Assembly (NCBI GenBank): GCA_020635795.1
Contig: JACJZD010000001.1
Coordinates: 877,001 to 941,000, forward strand
Source of the DNA: Flavobacteriales bacterium
GTDB taxonomy: Bacteria > Bacteroidota > Bacteroidia > Flavobacteriales_E > Vicingaceae
DNA length: 64,000 nucleotides
Reading direction: 5' to 3'
Shown piece by piece: positions 17,926 through 27,726 of this stretch (the first letter of the stretch is position 1; each line of letters begins with the position of its first letter). The notes below the pieces were generated by a model, which worked only from the letters and a program-made list of their open reading frames with translations, made no database searches and was not told the origin of the DNA. A program made the translations under genes and the position numbers.

Positions 17926-20346
17926 ATGAGTAATTCAGTTGCTACAAAATCTACCGATGCGTTGTTGTCGAAAGATAAGTTTAAAGAAACCATTTTAGAA
18001 GATTACAAACTTGTTTACATGAGCAGGGAAACTTCTTATTTGGGTAGGAGAGAAGTGTTGACAGGCAAAGCCAAATTTGGAATTTTTGGCGACGGTAAAG
18101 AATTACCTCAATTGGCATTGGCTAAACAATTTAGAGAGGGCGATTTTAGATCGGGATATTATCGCGACCAAACCTTAATGATGGCTATTGGGCAATTAAC
18201 CATTCAAGAATTTTTTGCTCAATTGTACGCACATACCGATGTTAAGGCTGAACCTTGTTCTGCTGGTCGTTCCATGAACGGGCATTTTGGTACACGTAGT
18301 TTAAACGACGATGGTACGTGGAAAGATTTGATGAAAATCAAAAATTCTTCTGCTGATATTTCTCCAACTGCTGGTCAAATGGCTCGTTTGTTGGGTTTGG
18401 CACAAGCATCAAAAGTATATCGTAACAACAAAAATTTAAAAGGTTTTACCAAATTTTCAAAAGGTGGTAACGAGGTTGCTTTTGGTACCATTGGCGATGC
18501 AAGTACATCCGAAGGTCAGTTTTGGGAAGCCATTAATGCTATTGGCGTGTTGCAAGTTCCTGTAGTAATGTCGGTTTGGGATGATGGACAAGGAATTTCA
18601 GTACCTAAAAAATACCAAACCACTAAAGAAAGTATTTCTGAGGTTTTAAAAGGATTTCAACGCGATAAAGGAGCGAACAACGGCTACGAAATATTTAAAG
18701 TAAAGGCGTGGGATTACCCAGCATTAATAGAAACTTACGAAAAAGCGGTTAAAATTGCTCGTGAAGAACATTGTCCTGTTTTGGTGCATGTGGAAGAAGT
18801 TACACAACCACAAGGACATTCAACCTCGGGGTCGCACGAGCGTTACAAAAGTAAAGAGCGTTTAGAATGGGAAGCTGAATATTGCTGTGTAAAGAAATTT
18901 AAAGAGTGGATGTTAGAAAACGCTTTGGCTACTCAAGAAGAAATTGATGAACTTGAAAAAGCTGGAAAAAAAGAAGTTAACGAAGCTAAAAAAGCAGCTT
19001 GGGAAGCATACTTAAATCCAATTAAAGCGGAACGAAATGAGGTAGTTGATTTGATGCAAAAAATTGCCGCAGAAAGCTCGAATTCAAGTTTTATACAACC
19101 GCTTATTGATGGGTTGAAATCGAATACAGAACCTATCCGTAAAGATATTATTTCGGCAGCAAAAAAGACCTTGAGAATTGCTCGTAACGAGCAATTAGCG
19201 AGTAAATCGGCATTGTCTGCTTGGTTAAAAACTGCGGCTGATTTGAATTACGACAGATACAGTTCTACGTTGTATTCGGAATATGCTTCATCACCTATGA
19301 ACGTTACTGAAGTGAAAGCGGTGTTGACTGATAGCATGGAAGATGGTAGAGTGGTGTTGAGAGAGAATTTTGATAAAATATTAGCTACCTACCCAGAAGT
19401 GTTGATTTTTGGAGAAGATTCTGGTAAAATAGGTGGAGTAAACCAAGGATTAGAAGGCTTACAAGATAAATATGGTGAGATTAGAGTTTCAGATACTGGA
19501 ATTAGAGAAAACACCATTTTAGGACAAGGAATAGGAATGGCATTGAGAGGGTTGCGTCCAATAGCCGAAATACAATATTTAGATTATTTGTTGTACGCTT
19601 TACAAGTAATGAGCGACGATTTGGCGACTTTACAATACCGTACAAAAGGCGGTCAGAAAGCACCAGTTATTGTGCGTACTCGTGGTCACCGTTTAGAAGG
19701 AATTTGGCATTCAGGCTCTCCAATGGGTATGATTATCAATTCGTTGAGAGGAATACACGTTTGTGTGCCACGTAACTTAACCGATGCAGCAGGTTTTTAC
19801 AATACTTTACTTAAAGGTGACGACCCAGCTATAGTTATTGAACCATTAAATGGTTACAGGACTAAAGAACATATCCCATCTAATTTAGGCGAGTTTACCA
19901 CTCCTTTAGGTATTCCTGAAGTGTTGACAGAAGGAACAGATTTAACGATTGTTTCGTATGGTTCTACGTGTAATTTAGCGTTGCAAGCTGTTCAACAATT
20001 AAACGAAGTGGGCATTTCTGCCGAGTTAATAGATGTTAGAACATTGTTGCCTTTTGATATTAACCACAGCATCGTAGAATCGTTGAAAAATACCAACAGG
20101 CTGCTAATTGTTGATGAAGATGTTCCTGGGGGTGCAAGTGCATTTATTTTACAACAAATTGTTGAAGAACAAAAAGGCTATTTTTATTTGGATTCGGAGC
20201 CTAAAACATTAACTGCTAAAGCTCACCGACCAGCCTATGGTTCGGATGGTGATTATTTTAGTAAACCAAGTATAGAGGATATTTTTGATGCTGCTTATAA
20301 CATAATGACCGAGGTGGATTCAACCAAATATCCGGTAATTTATTAA
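17926..20346 (+). CDS. Fused alpha-beta 2-oxo acid dehydrogenase E1 (branched-chain type)
   Basis: The 806-residue protein joins an E1-alpha half (about 1-400) to an E1-beta half (about 460-806). It decarboxylates a 2-oxo acid on thiamine diphosphate and passes the acyl group to a lipoyl E2. The alpha half carries the TPP motif GDASTSEGQFWEAIN; the beta half carries FGEDSGKIGGVNQG, RVSDTGIREN and VPGGASAF. Such single-chain E1 proteins are frequent in Bacteroidetes and are usually assigned to 2-oxoisovalerate. E2 and E3 are not in the window. The substrate is inferred from family only; pyruvate remains possible. Confidence 0.85.
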   Translation: MSNSVATKSTDALLSKDKFKETILEDYKLVYMSRETSYLGRREVLTGKAKFGIFGDGKELPQLALAKQFREGDFRSGYYRDQTLMMAIGQLTIQEFFAQLYAHTDVKAEPCSAGRSMNGHFGTRSLNDDGTWKDLMKIKNSSADISPTAGQMARLLGLAQASKVYRNNKNLKGFTKFSKGGNEVAFGTIGDASTSEGQFWEAINAIGVLQVPVVMSVWDDGQGISVPKKYQTTKESISEVLKGFQRDKGANNGYEIFKVKAWDYPALIETYEKAVKIAREEHCPVLVHVEEVTQPQGHSTSGSHERYKSKERLEWEAEYCCVKKFKEWMLENALATQEEIDELEKAGKKEVNEAKKAAWEAYLNPIKAERNEVVDLMQKIAAESSNSSFIQPLIDGLKSNTEPIRKDIISAAKKTLRIARNEQLASKSALSAWLKTAADLNYDRYSSTLYSEYASSPMNVTEVKAVLTDSMEDGRVVLRENFDKILATYPEVLIFGEDSGKIGGVNQGLEGLQDKYGEIRVSDTGIRENTILGQGIGMALRGLRPIAEIQYLDYLLYALQVMSDDLATLQYRTKGGQKAPVIVRTRGHRLEGIWHSGSPMGMIINSLRGIHVCVPRNLTDAAGFYNTLLKGDDPAIVIEPLNGYRTKEHIPSNLGEFTTPLGIPEVLTEGTDLTIVSYGSTCNLALQAVQQLNEVGISAELIDVRTLLPFDINHSIVESLKNTNRLLIVDEDVPGGASAFILQQIVEEQKGYFYLDSEPKTLTAKAHRPAYGSDGDYFSKPSIEDIFDAAYNIMTEVDSTKYPVIY

Positions 20347-20390
20347 TGGAAAAATTTACCAATACATACTTTTTTGGAGCTAATCAATAC

Positions 20391-21803
20391 ATGAAGTATG
20401 TTTTGCTTTGCTTAATTCTATTGCCATATTCATCTTATGCTCAAAATTTAGATTCTTTAGAGCGTTTGTTGCCTAAAGCAAAGGGCAGAGATAAGGTGGT
20501 TTTGCTAACCGATTTGTGCTGGTATTATGGCTCGTCTGACCCTAAAAAAGCAGAGAAGTTTGGTGACGAGGCTGTTAACCTATCTAAACAAATTAAAAAC
20601 GATACCCTAGTTGCTCAATCGTACAACGATTTAGGTACATTGTTTTTGAGAATTGGAGAATATGATAAGGCTCAAAATCATTACGATAAAGCGATTTCAA
20701 TACGTGAGAGCCTAAATGATTCTATGGGTTTAGCTGCTCTTTATTCGAAAATGGCAGTCATCGAAGAGATAAAAAGTAATTACCCGAAGGCACTCGAAAT
20801 GAATTTAAAGGTACTAAAAATTTACGAAAGTGTTGGGAAAGATACGATGGCTATCGCCACACTTTATGGAAATATATCTGTTATACTTGGTAATATTGGA
20901 CAAGTTGATAATGCTATAAAATACAACGATAAAGCAGCTAAATTTGCTGAGAAATTAAACAACGATCAGCTATCCGGAACAGTGTTGGTTAATTATGCTA
21001 ATTTTTATGGTAAACAAGACAATGTAGATAAATCACTTGAATTTTACTATAAGGCTTTACCTTATTTTGAGAAAAATAATAACATAAACTCGATAGGGGT
21101 AATTATCAATAACATGGCATCTATTTATGATAGAAAAAATGAATTAGATTCAGCCATTTATTACTTTAAACAAGCTCTTCATATCCGTTATCAATTACAA
21201 GATAAAAAGGGTGTAATGAGTACAAAGGCTAGTTTGGGTTTAATGTATTTAAAAAAGGAAAGACCAGATTTAGCTATTAATTATGCTTTAGAAGCACTTC
21301 CAGTATCACTTGAACTTGAAACCAAAGAAAATACAAAAACAATATATCATGTACTATCTAAGGCATATTTTTTAAAGGGGAACTTACACAATGCTTATAA
21401 TTACCAAGTGTTGTATACTGAAATGATAGAATCTATTTTTAATGAGACATCGGCTAAACAAGTGGCAGAAATGTCTACAAAGTTTGAGTCGGAGAAAAAA
21501 GAGCAAGAAATTTTATTGCTTCAAAAAGATAAGCAATTACAAGATGTAGAGGTGAGTCGTTTAAAAACAATACGTAACATTATTATTGGAGGCTTAGTGC
21601 TTGTTTTAATTTTTGTTTTGGTATTGATTAATCGTTTTGTGTTAATTAAACGTCAAAAAACACTGATAGAAAAACAAAAGGCATTGGTTGATGAAAAACA
21701 AAAAGAAATATTGGACAGTATTCGATATGCCAAACGTATTCAAGACGCTTTACTTACTTCGCACCAGTATATTGATAGGAGCATTAAAAGATTAAAAGAT
21801 TAA
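20391..21803 (+). CDS. TPR sensor protein with membrane helix and signalling coiled coil, no output domain
   Basis: I choose the ATG at 20391 because it begins a good signal peptide (KYVLLCLILLPYSSYAQ); the ATG at 20346 overlaps the E1 stop and would bury it. The mature protein has about eight TPR units (residues 35-345), a transmembrane helix near residue 400, and a coiled coil ending in SIRYAKRIQDALL. That last motif is the linker that usually leads into a SpoIIE phosphatase or kinase in Bacteroidetes, as in the two large genes at 28516 and 31724. Here the protein stops about 16 residues later, so no catalytic domain exists. It may act by partner binding. Confidence 0.8.
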   Translation: MKYVLLCLILLPYSSYAQNLDSLERLLPKAKGRDKVVLLTDLCWYYGSSDPKKAEKFGDEAVNLSKQIKNDTLVAQSYNDLGTLFLRIGEYDKAQNHYDKAISIRESLNDSMGLAALYSKMAVIEEIKSNYPKALEMNLKVLKIYESVGKDTMAIATLYGNISVILGNIGQVDNAIKYNDKAAKFAEKLNNDQLSGTVLVNYANFYGKQDNVDKSLEFYYKALPYFEKNNNINSIGVIINNMASIYDRKNELDSAIYYFKQALHIRYQLQDKKGVMSTKASLGLMYLKKERPDLAINYALEALPVSLELETKENTKTIYHVLSKAYFLKGNLHNAYNYQVLYTEMIESIFNETSAKQVAEMSTKFESEKKEQEILLLQKDKQLQDVEVSRLKTIRNIIIGGLVLVLIFVLVLINRFVLIKRQKTLIEKQKALVDEKQKEILDSIRYAKRIQDALLTSHQYIDRSIKRLKD

Positions 21804-21810
21804 TTATTTG

Positions 21811-23007
21811 TTAACTTTCTTCTTCACTTTTTTCTAACCCTTTTTTATGCTTTTTGGTAATCATTAATCCAAACATCATTAATAAAGCACTAATAATAAT
21901 TACTTGTATAATAAGCGATTTGTTAACGAACGAAATTCTATCAAATTCTGAAATAGAAAGAAATAATAAAATAGTTATCAACCCCCTTGGAGATACAAAC
22001 AATAAAGGAATTAGTTTAAGTTTTGAAATTTTTAGTTGAATTAATCTAAAAACTAAAATGATTGCTACAATACTTACCGACCATTTTAACGTAGAAGTAT
22101 CTAAAATATCAGCCGTATCTATTAAGTATCCAAACAATAAAAAGAATAAAGAGCGTATTAAAAAAGTTGCTTCAATAGTAAGCTCTTTAAATTTTCCTAC
22201 CTCTTTGTTAAGTATGTCAGGTCTAAATTTTTGAATCCATTTAAAACGTTTTAACTCATCGATGTTACCTATAAACAAACCAAACATTAAAATAAAAATT
22301 AATGCTGGTAAGTGATAAATTTTTGAGATTTCATAAATAAGAATCACCAATAAAATAATAGGTACAAACTTAATTTTTGTTTCTATTTTACTTAGTAGAA
22401 ATGAAAGAAGGATGGTAGCTAAAAATGAAACTACAATAATAATAAGCAATTGTAATCCAAAATTTCCAAACGATTCTAATCCGATAACACGATTGAAAAT
22501 AACAAAGTTAAAAAAGATTACACCTAATATATCTGACAAACTACTTTCGTAAATAACAAACTCTTTTTGTGAAGAGGATAGATTTTTTACACTTGGAATA
22601 GCAATGGCACTCGATATAATTGCAAGAGGAATTGCATTTACTAAGCAGTCTCTAAATAAGTACTGACCAAAATAGGAGAAAAGGTATGCAAACAAAAATG
22701 ATAGTGCTAAAATAGGTAGTAATGCTCCAAAAAAAGATTTTTTAATTAATCCAATTTTCGATTTATTAAGTTCTAATTCAAGAGCTCCTTCCAATACAAT
22801 TAGAATTAAACCAATAGACCCAAGTATTGGTAGAAAAGGAGATAAATCGGGGATGTCAAAATCTAAAAAATGAGTTGATTGACGAACTAGCCAGCCTAGT
22901 GCTAGTAATAATATAACCGATGGTATTTTTGTTTTTGAAGATGATAAATCAAAAAAATACGAAATCAGTAATAAAACACAAAAAGTTATAATAATGGCTG
23001 TAGTCAT
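21811..23007 (-). CDS. Cation:proton antiporter family membrane protein
   Basis: The 398-residue protein is almost wholly hydrophobic with about 11-12 predicted helices. The pattern GSIGLILIVLEGALELELNKSK and PLAIISSAIAIPSVKNLSSSQKEF, with a SLSDILGVIFFNF helix, is typical of CPA-type Na+/H+ exchangers; the Asp in SLSD fits a transport-site residue. A short charged C-tail replaces the RCK/TrkA domains seen in larger members. It is convergent with the TPR gene. Ion choice cannot be told from sequence. Confidence 0.8.
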   Translation of the reverse strand: MTTAIIITFCVLLLISYFFDLSSSKTKIPSVILLLALGWLVRQSTHFLDFDIPDLSPFLPILGSIGLILIVLEGALELELNKSKIGLIKKSFFGALLPILALSFLFAYLFSYFGQYLFRDCLVNAIPLAIISSAIAIPSVKNLSSSQKEFVIYESSLSDILGVIFFNFVIFNRVIGLESFGNFGLQLLIIIVVSFLATILLSFLLSKIETKIKFVPIILLVILIYEISKIYHLPALIFILMFGLFIGNIDELKRFKWIQKFRPDILNKEVGKFKELTIEATFLIRSLFFLLFGYLIDTADILDTSTLKWSVSIVAIILVFRLIQLKISKLKLIPLLFVSPRGLITILLFLSISEFDRISFVNKSLIIQVIIISALLMMFGLMITKKHKKGLEKSEEES

Positions 23008-23054
23008 TAAATGTAAAGATAACAGTCTTTTTGAGAGTTGAAGTGATAAAAAAG

Positions 23055-23510
23055 TTAATTTTTCAATATATCCTTAATTATCTTTATGTGATGATGGGTA
23101 TGTATAGCCAAAAACAAGGTTGTCATTCTTAAATTTAGCACTCCAAAATAGGGATGCTTAAAATTGCTTTTTTTTGGTAATTTATGAATTTCTGTTAAAT
23201 GTTTTTTTGCGTCAGTAATTTGCTGATGTAATTCTTCTAATTGAATAGAAGATTCATTATTTACTACTTTGGGCGACCTACCTTTTCCTCGTGGAATTAC
23301 GCCTAAACATAAAATATAAGTTCTTAAAAAGTTAAACTTCCATTGATAGTCCTCAGGGTTAGAGTTCTTTAAAGTGTTACAAACTCCATTAATGACCCTT
23401 AATGAGTGGTCGATGTGCCAATCAACTCCTTTTGAAGATACTTTTTTATTTACAACGCTATAATGCTGAATATTTTGGTCAAGTATTTCAATCAGTTGAT
23501 TTAACTTCAT
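23055..23510 (-). CDS. DUF1569 (DinB-like) protein
   Basis: The 151-residue protein has the DinB-like four-helix layout with three histidine positions: DWHIDH near residue 31, and HTHHH near residue 137. In DinB-fold proteins such residues bind a divalent metal. DUF1569 is the best family match from memory. The enzymatic role, if any, is unknown. It lies eleven bases downstream of pfkA on the same strand... that is, it follows pfkA in transcription order. Confidence 0.7.
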   Translation of the reverse strand: MKLNQLIEILDQNIQHYSVVNKKVSSKGVDWHIDHSLRVINGVCNTLKNSNPEDYQWKFNFLRTYILCLGVIPRGKGRSPKVVNNESSIQLEELHQQITDAKKHLTEIHKLPKKSNFKHPYFGVLNLRMTTLFLAIHTHHHIKIIKDILKN

Positions 23511-23520
23511 GTTGTTTTAA

Positions 23521-24507
23521 TTAAGTGGAAAGTATGTCTGCTAATTCAAGTAAATCGGCTTTAATTTTTTGATGATGTTTAATGGCTTTATCAAAAGGAA
23601 CATAGCTAATGTCTTTGTGCTGAACTCCAACCATTAAGTTTGTTTTACCGTCGAGTAATGCATTTACAGCAGCATTTCCTAATCTACTTGCCAAAACTCT
23701 ATCTAATGCAGAGGGGCTTCCTCCTCGTTGTATATGTCCTAAAACGGTTACTCTAGTATCGAAATCTGGACACGATTTTTTAACTTGTTCAGCAACATTG
23801 TATGCACCTCCACTTTCATCACCTTCGGCAACAATTACTATCATGCTTTTTTTATGATTAATAGTGCTACTTTTTAGCTTTGTAATTAATTTATCAATAT
23901 AAGTAGGAGTTTCAGGAACAAGTATGGCTTCAGCACCAACGCCAATACCACTTCTTAAAGCTATAAAACCAGCATCTCTACCCATTACTTCAACGATAAA
24001 TAATCTGTTGTGCGAACTTGCAGTATCTCTTATTTTATCAACTGCTTCAATAACTGTATTTAAAGCGGTATCGTAACCAATGCAATAATCAGTTCCGAAT
24101 AAATCGTTATCTATAGTTCCCGGTATTCCTATAAATGGAATTTGATGTTCTTCGTTAAATATTTTAGCACCAGTAAAAGTACCATCACCACCAATGGCAA
24201 CAATGCCATCAAGTTGGTATTTTTTTATACTATCGAATGCTTTTTGACGACCTTCTTTTTCGTGAAATTCCTTACAGCGAGCACTTCTTAAAATAGTTCC
24301 ACCTCGCTGAATAATATTGCTTACATCACTACTTACCAATGGTTTTATATTTCCTTCAATTAAACCTTTGTATCCTTCGTATATTCCATAAGGTTCAATG
24401 TTGTTGTATAAACAAGTTCTTACAACTGCTCTAACCGCAGCGTTCATGCCTGGAGAATCTCCTCCAGATGTAAATACCCCAATTTTTTTTAAAGTTTTAG
24501 TTTTCAT
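23521..24507 (-). CDS. pfkA: ATP-dependent 6-phosphofructokinase
   Basis: The 328-residue enzyme phosphorylates fructose 6-phosphate. Seen motifs are GGDSPGMNAAVRAVVR (ATP loop), GGDGTFTGA (nucleotide binding; the Gly after GGD points to ATP use), PGTIDND with the catalytic Asp, and VEVMGRDAGFIA. Length is that of the short bacterial PfkA. It overlaps the end of the upstream methyltransferase gene by eleven bases, so the two are likely co-transcribed. Confidence 0.96.
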   Translation of the reverse strand: MKTKTLKKIGVFTSGGDSPGMNAAVRAVVRTCLYNNIEPYGIYEGYKGLIEGNIKPLVSSDVSNIIQRGGTILRSARCKEFHEKEGRQKAFDSIKKYQLDGIVAIGGDGTFTGAKIFNEEHQIPFIGIPGTIDNDLFGTDYCIGYDTALNTVIEAVDKIRDTASSHNRLFIVEVMGRDAGFIALRSGIGVGAEAILVPETPTYIDKLITKLKSSTINHKKSMIVIVAEGDESGGAYNVAEQVKKSCPDFDTRVTVLGHIQRGGSPSALDRVLASRLGNAAVNALLDGKTNLMVGVQHKDISYVPFDKAIKHHQKIKADLLELADILST

Positions 24508-25660
24508 CTCTTACTCGTTTACTTCCGTCGTATAACTGATAATTCATTAATCTACACTCTAAATTACCATTAAAAAGCTTAACTTTTTTACTTGGCTTTA
24601 AACCAACTTTTTTTAGTGCCTCCATGTTTGAGCTAATAAACCAAGCACTGTATCCTGCATATTTTTGTTTTAGCGTGTCGCCAAAATCTTTATACAACTC
24701 ATCCACATTTTCGCCTAATCGTTCACCATAAGGCGGATTACTAACAATAACTCCTTTATCTGCGGGGGCATTAAAATCCTTAAAGTCTTTTTTATGAAGC
24801 TCAATAACATCCATTAAATTAGCACTAGAAATATTGGCTCTTGCCATACCTAAGGCTCGTCCAGAAATTTCTACACCTATAACTTTGTTTTCTAAAGGTT
24901 TTTGAGATTTTAATGCTTCGTCTTTTATTTTGTTAAATAATGTTGCATCGTAGTTTTTCCAATTCATAAACCCAAACTGTTCTCGTTTAATGTTTGGAGC
25001 AATATTTTTAGCCATCATAGCAGCTTCTATTAATAGTGTGCCTGAACCACAGAATAAATCAATAAACGTCGATTTCTTATCCCAATCGCTCAATAAAATT
25101 AATCCAGCAGCTAAATCTTCTTTAATTGGAGCAATACTTCTGCTATCACGGTAGCCTCTTTTAAATAATGGGTCGCCCGAACTATCTAAACTAATGGTAC
25201 AATTACTTTCGGCATCAATGTGTAGGTTTATTCTAATGTCTGGGTTTTCAGTATTAACATTCGGTCGGATGTTAAATTTATCTCTAAATTGATCAACTAC
25301 AGCATCTTTGGTTTTAAAAGCTGCATATTTAGTGTGATTAAAAATAGGTGAAAATACCGTAGAGTCAATGGCAAAGGTTTGTTTAACATTAAAGAAACTG
25401 GTCCAGTCAATATTTTTTACTTTGTCATATAAATCGCTATCGCTGGTTATTTTAAAATTAGCTATCGGAACAAGTATTCTATTAGCGGTTCTCAACCATA
25501 AATTGAGTCGATATAAATCGGTTAAATTTCCATTAAAACTAACCACTCTGTTTCCTGTTTCAATATTGCTAATTCCAAGTTGTTTTAACTCCTCATTCAA
25601 TACTTCTTCTAAACCGAACGAAGTTTTGATAATTATTTTAAATTCTTTCTCATTTGTCAT
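24497..25660 (-). CDS. THUMP-domain 23S rRNA methyltransferase, RlmL N-terminal type
   Basis: The 387-residue protein has an N-terminal ferredoxin-like/THUMP region (about 1-160) and a Rossmann methyltransferase domain with DLFCGSGTLLIEAAM (SAM binding) and the N6-amine motif SNPPYGERL. This fits the YpsC/RlmL class that makes N2-methylguanosine in large-subunit rRNA (position 2445 in E. coli). It lacks the second RlmK domain found in the E. coli fusion. It overlaps pfkA. Confidence 0.88.
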   Translation of the reverse strand: MTNEKEFKIIIKTSFGLEEVLNEELKQLGISNIETGNRVVSFNGNLTDLYRLNLWLRTANRILVPIANFKITSDSDLYDKVKNIDWTSFFNVKQTFAIDSTVFSPIFNHTKYAAFKTKDAVVDQFRDKFNIRPNVNTENPDIRINLHIDAESNCTISLDSSGDPLFKRGYRDSRSIAPIKEDLAAGLILLSDWDKKSTFIDLFCGSGTLLIEAAMMAKNIAPNIKREQFGFMNWKNYDATLFNKIKDEALKSQKPLENKVIGVEISGRALGMARANISSANLMDVIELHKKDFKDFNAPADKGVIVSNPPYGERLGENVDELYKDFGDTLKQKYAGYSAWFISSNMEALKKVGLKPSKKVKLFNGNLECRLMNYQLYDGSKRVRDEN

Positions 25661-25825
25661 GCCTCAAAGGTAGTATTAAACTGATTGTTAGCACTATAAA
25701 ATTTTTTTAAATTGATGATTTGGATTAAAAAAAAGATTACAATTGTGTGTAATTTCCAATAACAATTTGGAAATGAGAAAGGTAATTTATAAATTTAATT
25801 GTAAATAAATTTTTTTAATATTTAA

Positions 25826-26428
25826 ATGATACATCCAAACACAGAAGTTGGCATCGTAAGTCCGGAGATTGGGCTTGGCGTTTTTGCTAAATCATTTATC
25901 CCAAAAGGAACCATAATGTATGTAATAGATGAAATGGAGTTGATTTTTCCTGAGGGTCATCATTTGCTTGTGGATAGTCATTATAGAAGGTATATTGAAA
26001 AATTTTCTTATACCGACCAAAATGGAAGTAGAATTGTAAGTTGGGATTACGCTAAATACATCAATCATTATTGCGATAGAAATACGATTAGCACAGGATA
26101 TGGTTTCGAGATTGCTATACGTGATATTGAAGAAGGAGAGCAAATTACTGATGATTATGGTGCTTTAAACATAGAGCGTTCGATGAAGTGTGGTTGTGGA
26201 AAACCAAACTGTAGAGGATTAATTAACCCTAATGATTTACTAACTTATGCTGACCTATGGGATAAAGAGGTTTTACCTGCCATTCAAAACATTAACAATA
26301 TAGACCAACCTTTGTTGTATTACATTGATGATGTTACAAAAGCTAATTTGGAAAAGTTCATCAATACAGGTAAAGATTATATTTCAGTAAAAACACTTTT
26401 TTACGAAAGAACTAAAGTTGCAAAATAA
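25826..26428 (+). CDS. SET-domain protein-lysine methyltransferase-like protein
   Basis: The 200-residue protein carries a compact SET core: GLGVFAKSFIPKGTIMYV at the start, YINHYCDRNT (the NHxC-type pseudoknot strand), and EGEQITDDYG. A post-SET-like Cys cluster follows, CGCGKPNCRG near residue 130, which would bind zinc with the earlier Cys. SET enzymes transfer methyl groups to protein lysines. They are rarer in bacteria than in eukaryotes, and the target here is unknown. It stands alone with a terminator. Confidence 0.8.
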   Translation: MIHPNTEVGIVSPEIGLGVFAKSFIPKGTIMYVIDEMELIFPEGHHLLVDSHYRRYIEKFSYTDQNGSRIVSWDYAKYINHYCDRNTISTGYGFEIAIRDIEEGEQITDDYGALNIERSMKCGCGKPNCRGLINPNDLLTYADLWDKEVLPAIQNINNIDQPLLYYIDDVTKANLEKFINTGKDYISVKTLFYERTKVAK

Positions 26429-26432
26429 ATTT

Positions 26433-26462
26433 AAAGCCTTTCAGTAATTGAAAGGCTTTTTT
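26433..26462. terminator. Bidirectional terminator
   Basis: AAAGCCTTTCA and TTGAAAGGCTTT form a stem flanked by A and T runs. It ends the SET gene and overlaps the last codons of the convergent acetyltransferase gene. Confidence 0.8.
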
Positions 26463-27010
26463 AATTCATAAATTTCTGCTGAGCACTTACAAGGAGGAGT
26501 TCCACAAATGGCACAGTTGTATTCTTTTTCTAAACTATCTTCTTTCCAATAGTTTGATACAGTTTTAATCGGGTAAAAATTGTTTCTTTTTAATAACCGA
26601 GCCATAGGTGTAAGCTCTTGTTTTAACCAACAAACACTAATAACAACATCACATTTATCTTCAATAAAACCAAGAGCTTTATTGAGTAATTGGTTCGACA
26701 GTTTTTTACCTCTATATTCATTAACTATAGCAATTTGTTCAACAATTGCTATAATCTTATACTCTTTAAAATAAGATAAAAACCATTCATGTTCTTTTAG
26801 CAAAAAATCGTTAATTGATGTTACGGAATGTAATTTAAGAAATATAAACCCTACAAAATTATTATTGTCAGACAAACAAAAACTATAACAGTTTTTTGAA
26901 GTAATATGATTGGTGATAGCTTGTAAAGAAAGGTAGTTTAATCCGAAAGCTTCGTCAACAAGCTTTTTAATGTTGTTTATATCGTTATGTTCAACGAGCC
27001 TAAACAGCAT
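26441..27010 (-). CDS. GNAT-family acetyltransferase with C-terminal Cys motif
   Basis: The 189-residue protein has the GNAT core with the acetyl-CoA loop EYRGKKLSNQLLNKAL (about residues 100-115) after an IVEQIAIVN strand. After the domain comes CAICGTPPCKCSAEIY, with four cysteines in 10 residues, which suggests a small metal site. Substrate is unknown. Its start touches the end of the ZIP transporter gene at 27010 (one-base overlap), so the two genes are co-transcribed with the upstream methyltransferase. Confidence 0.75.
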   Translation of the reverse strand: MLFRLVEHNDINNIKKLVDEAFGLNYLSLQAITNHITSKNCYSFCLSDNNNFVGFIFLKLHSVTSINDFLLKEHEWFLSYFKEYKIIAIVEQIAIVNEYRGKKLSNQLLNKALGFIEDKCDVVISVCWLKQELTPMARLLKRNNFYPIKTVSNYWKEDSLEKEYNCAICGTPPCKCSAEIYELKKPFNY

Positions 27011-27726
27011 TACAATATTAAAATGGCAGCCAGTAATCCAATAATAATAACTACAAATTTCTTTAGGTGAAACTTGTGTCCTTCACTGGTTTCAAAAAGA
27101 ATGGTGGTTGATACATGTAGTAAAATACCAACAGCTAAAGCATTAAGAATAGAAACGTTGTTCAGTAAACTACTTCCATACGTTGATGCTAAAAATAAGC
27201 CAATTGGAGCTGTAGCACTAAAAATTGTAGTTGAAATTAAGGTACTTGTGAAAGAATTTTTATTGCTTAACAATAGCGTAACCAAAATAATAACGATTGG
27301 TATTTTATGAATTAATATTCCAATTAATAATGAGGTATTGTCGCTATGGTTGTGATGCGCATGATTGGATTCTACTAAAGCCATTCCCTCTACAAATGAG
27401 TGTAAACACAAACTCAAGAACAAGGCAAAGGGAAAAATCTTTTTTTCTTTATCAGGATGATAATGACCATGTTCAATACCTTTTGAGAAATACTCTAATA
27501 AGACTTGTAAAACAAAACCGACTAAAATAAAAACGCCAATATTGTATGAGTAGTCGTGATATAGTTCGGGTATTAAATGTAAAAAGCATATAGCCAATAA
27601 AAAGGCTCCACTAAAAGAAAGTAATAACTTTAAGTTAGAAGTTAATTTAGGCTTTAGAAATAAAATTACAATCCCTGTAATTAAAGGAACAAAAAGTAGT
27701 GTTAGGTATGTGTAAATTAACTCCAT
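27010..27726 (-). CDS. ZIP-family metal transporter
   Basis: The 238-residue membrane protein has about eight helices, a His-rich loop (HGHYHPDKEKK), the helix-4 motif LCLHSFVEGMAL and the helix-5 motif GILIHKIPIVIIL. The conserved His and Glu/Pro of these helices form the binuclear metal path of ZIP carriers. Zinc or iron uptake is likely. It shares its end bases with both neighbours, showing tight coupling. Confidence 0.88.
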   Translation of the reverse strand: MELIYTYLTLLFVPLITGIVILFLKPKLTSNLKLLLSFSGAFLLAICFLHLIPELYHDYSYNIGVFILVGFVLQVLLEYFSKGIEHGHYHPDKEKKIFPFALFLSLCLHSFVEGMALVESNHAHHNHSDNTSLLIGILIHKIPIVIILVTLLLSNKNSFTSTLISTTIFSATAPIGLFLASTYGSSLLNNVSILNALAVGILLHVSTTILFETSEGHKFHLKKFVVIIIGLLAAILIL

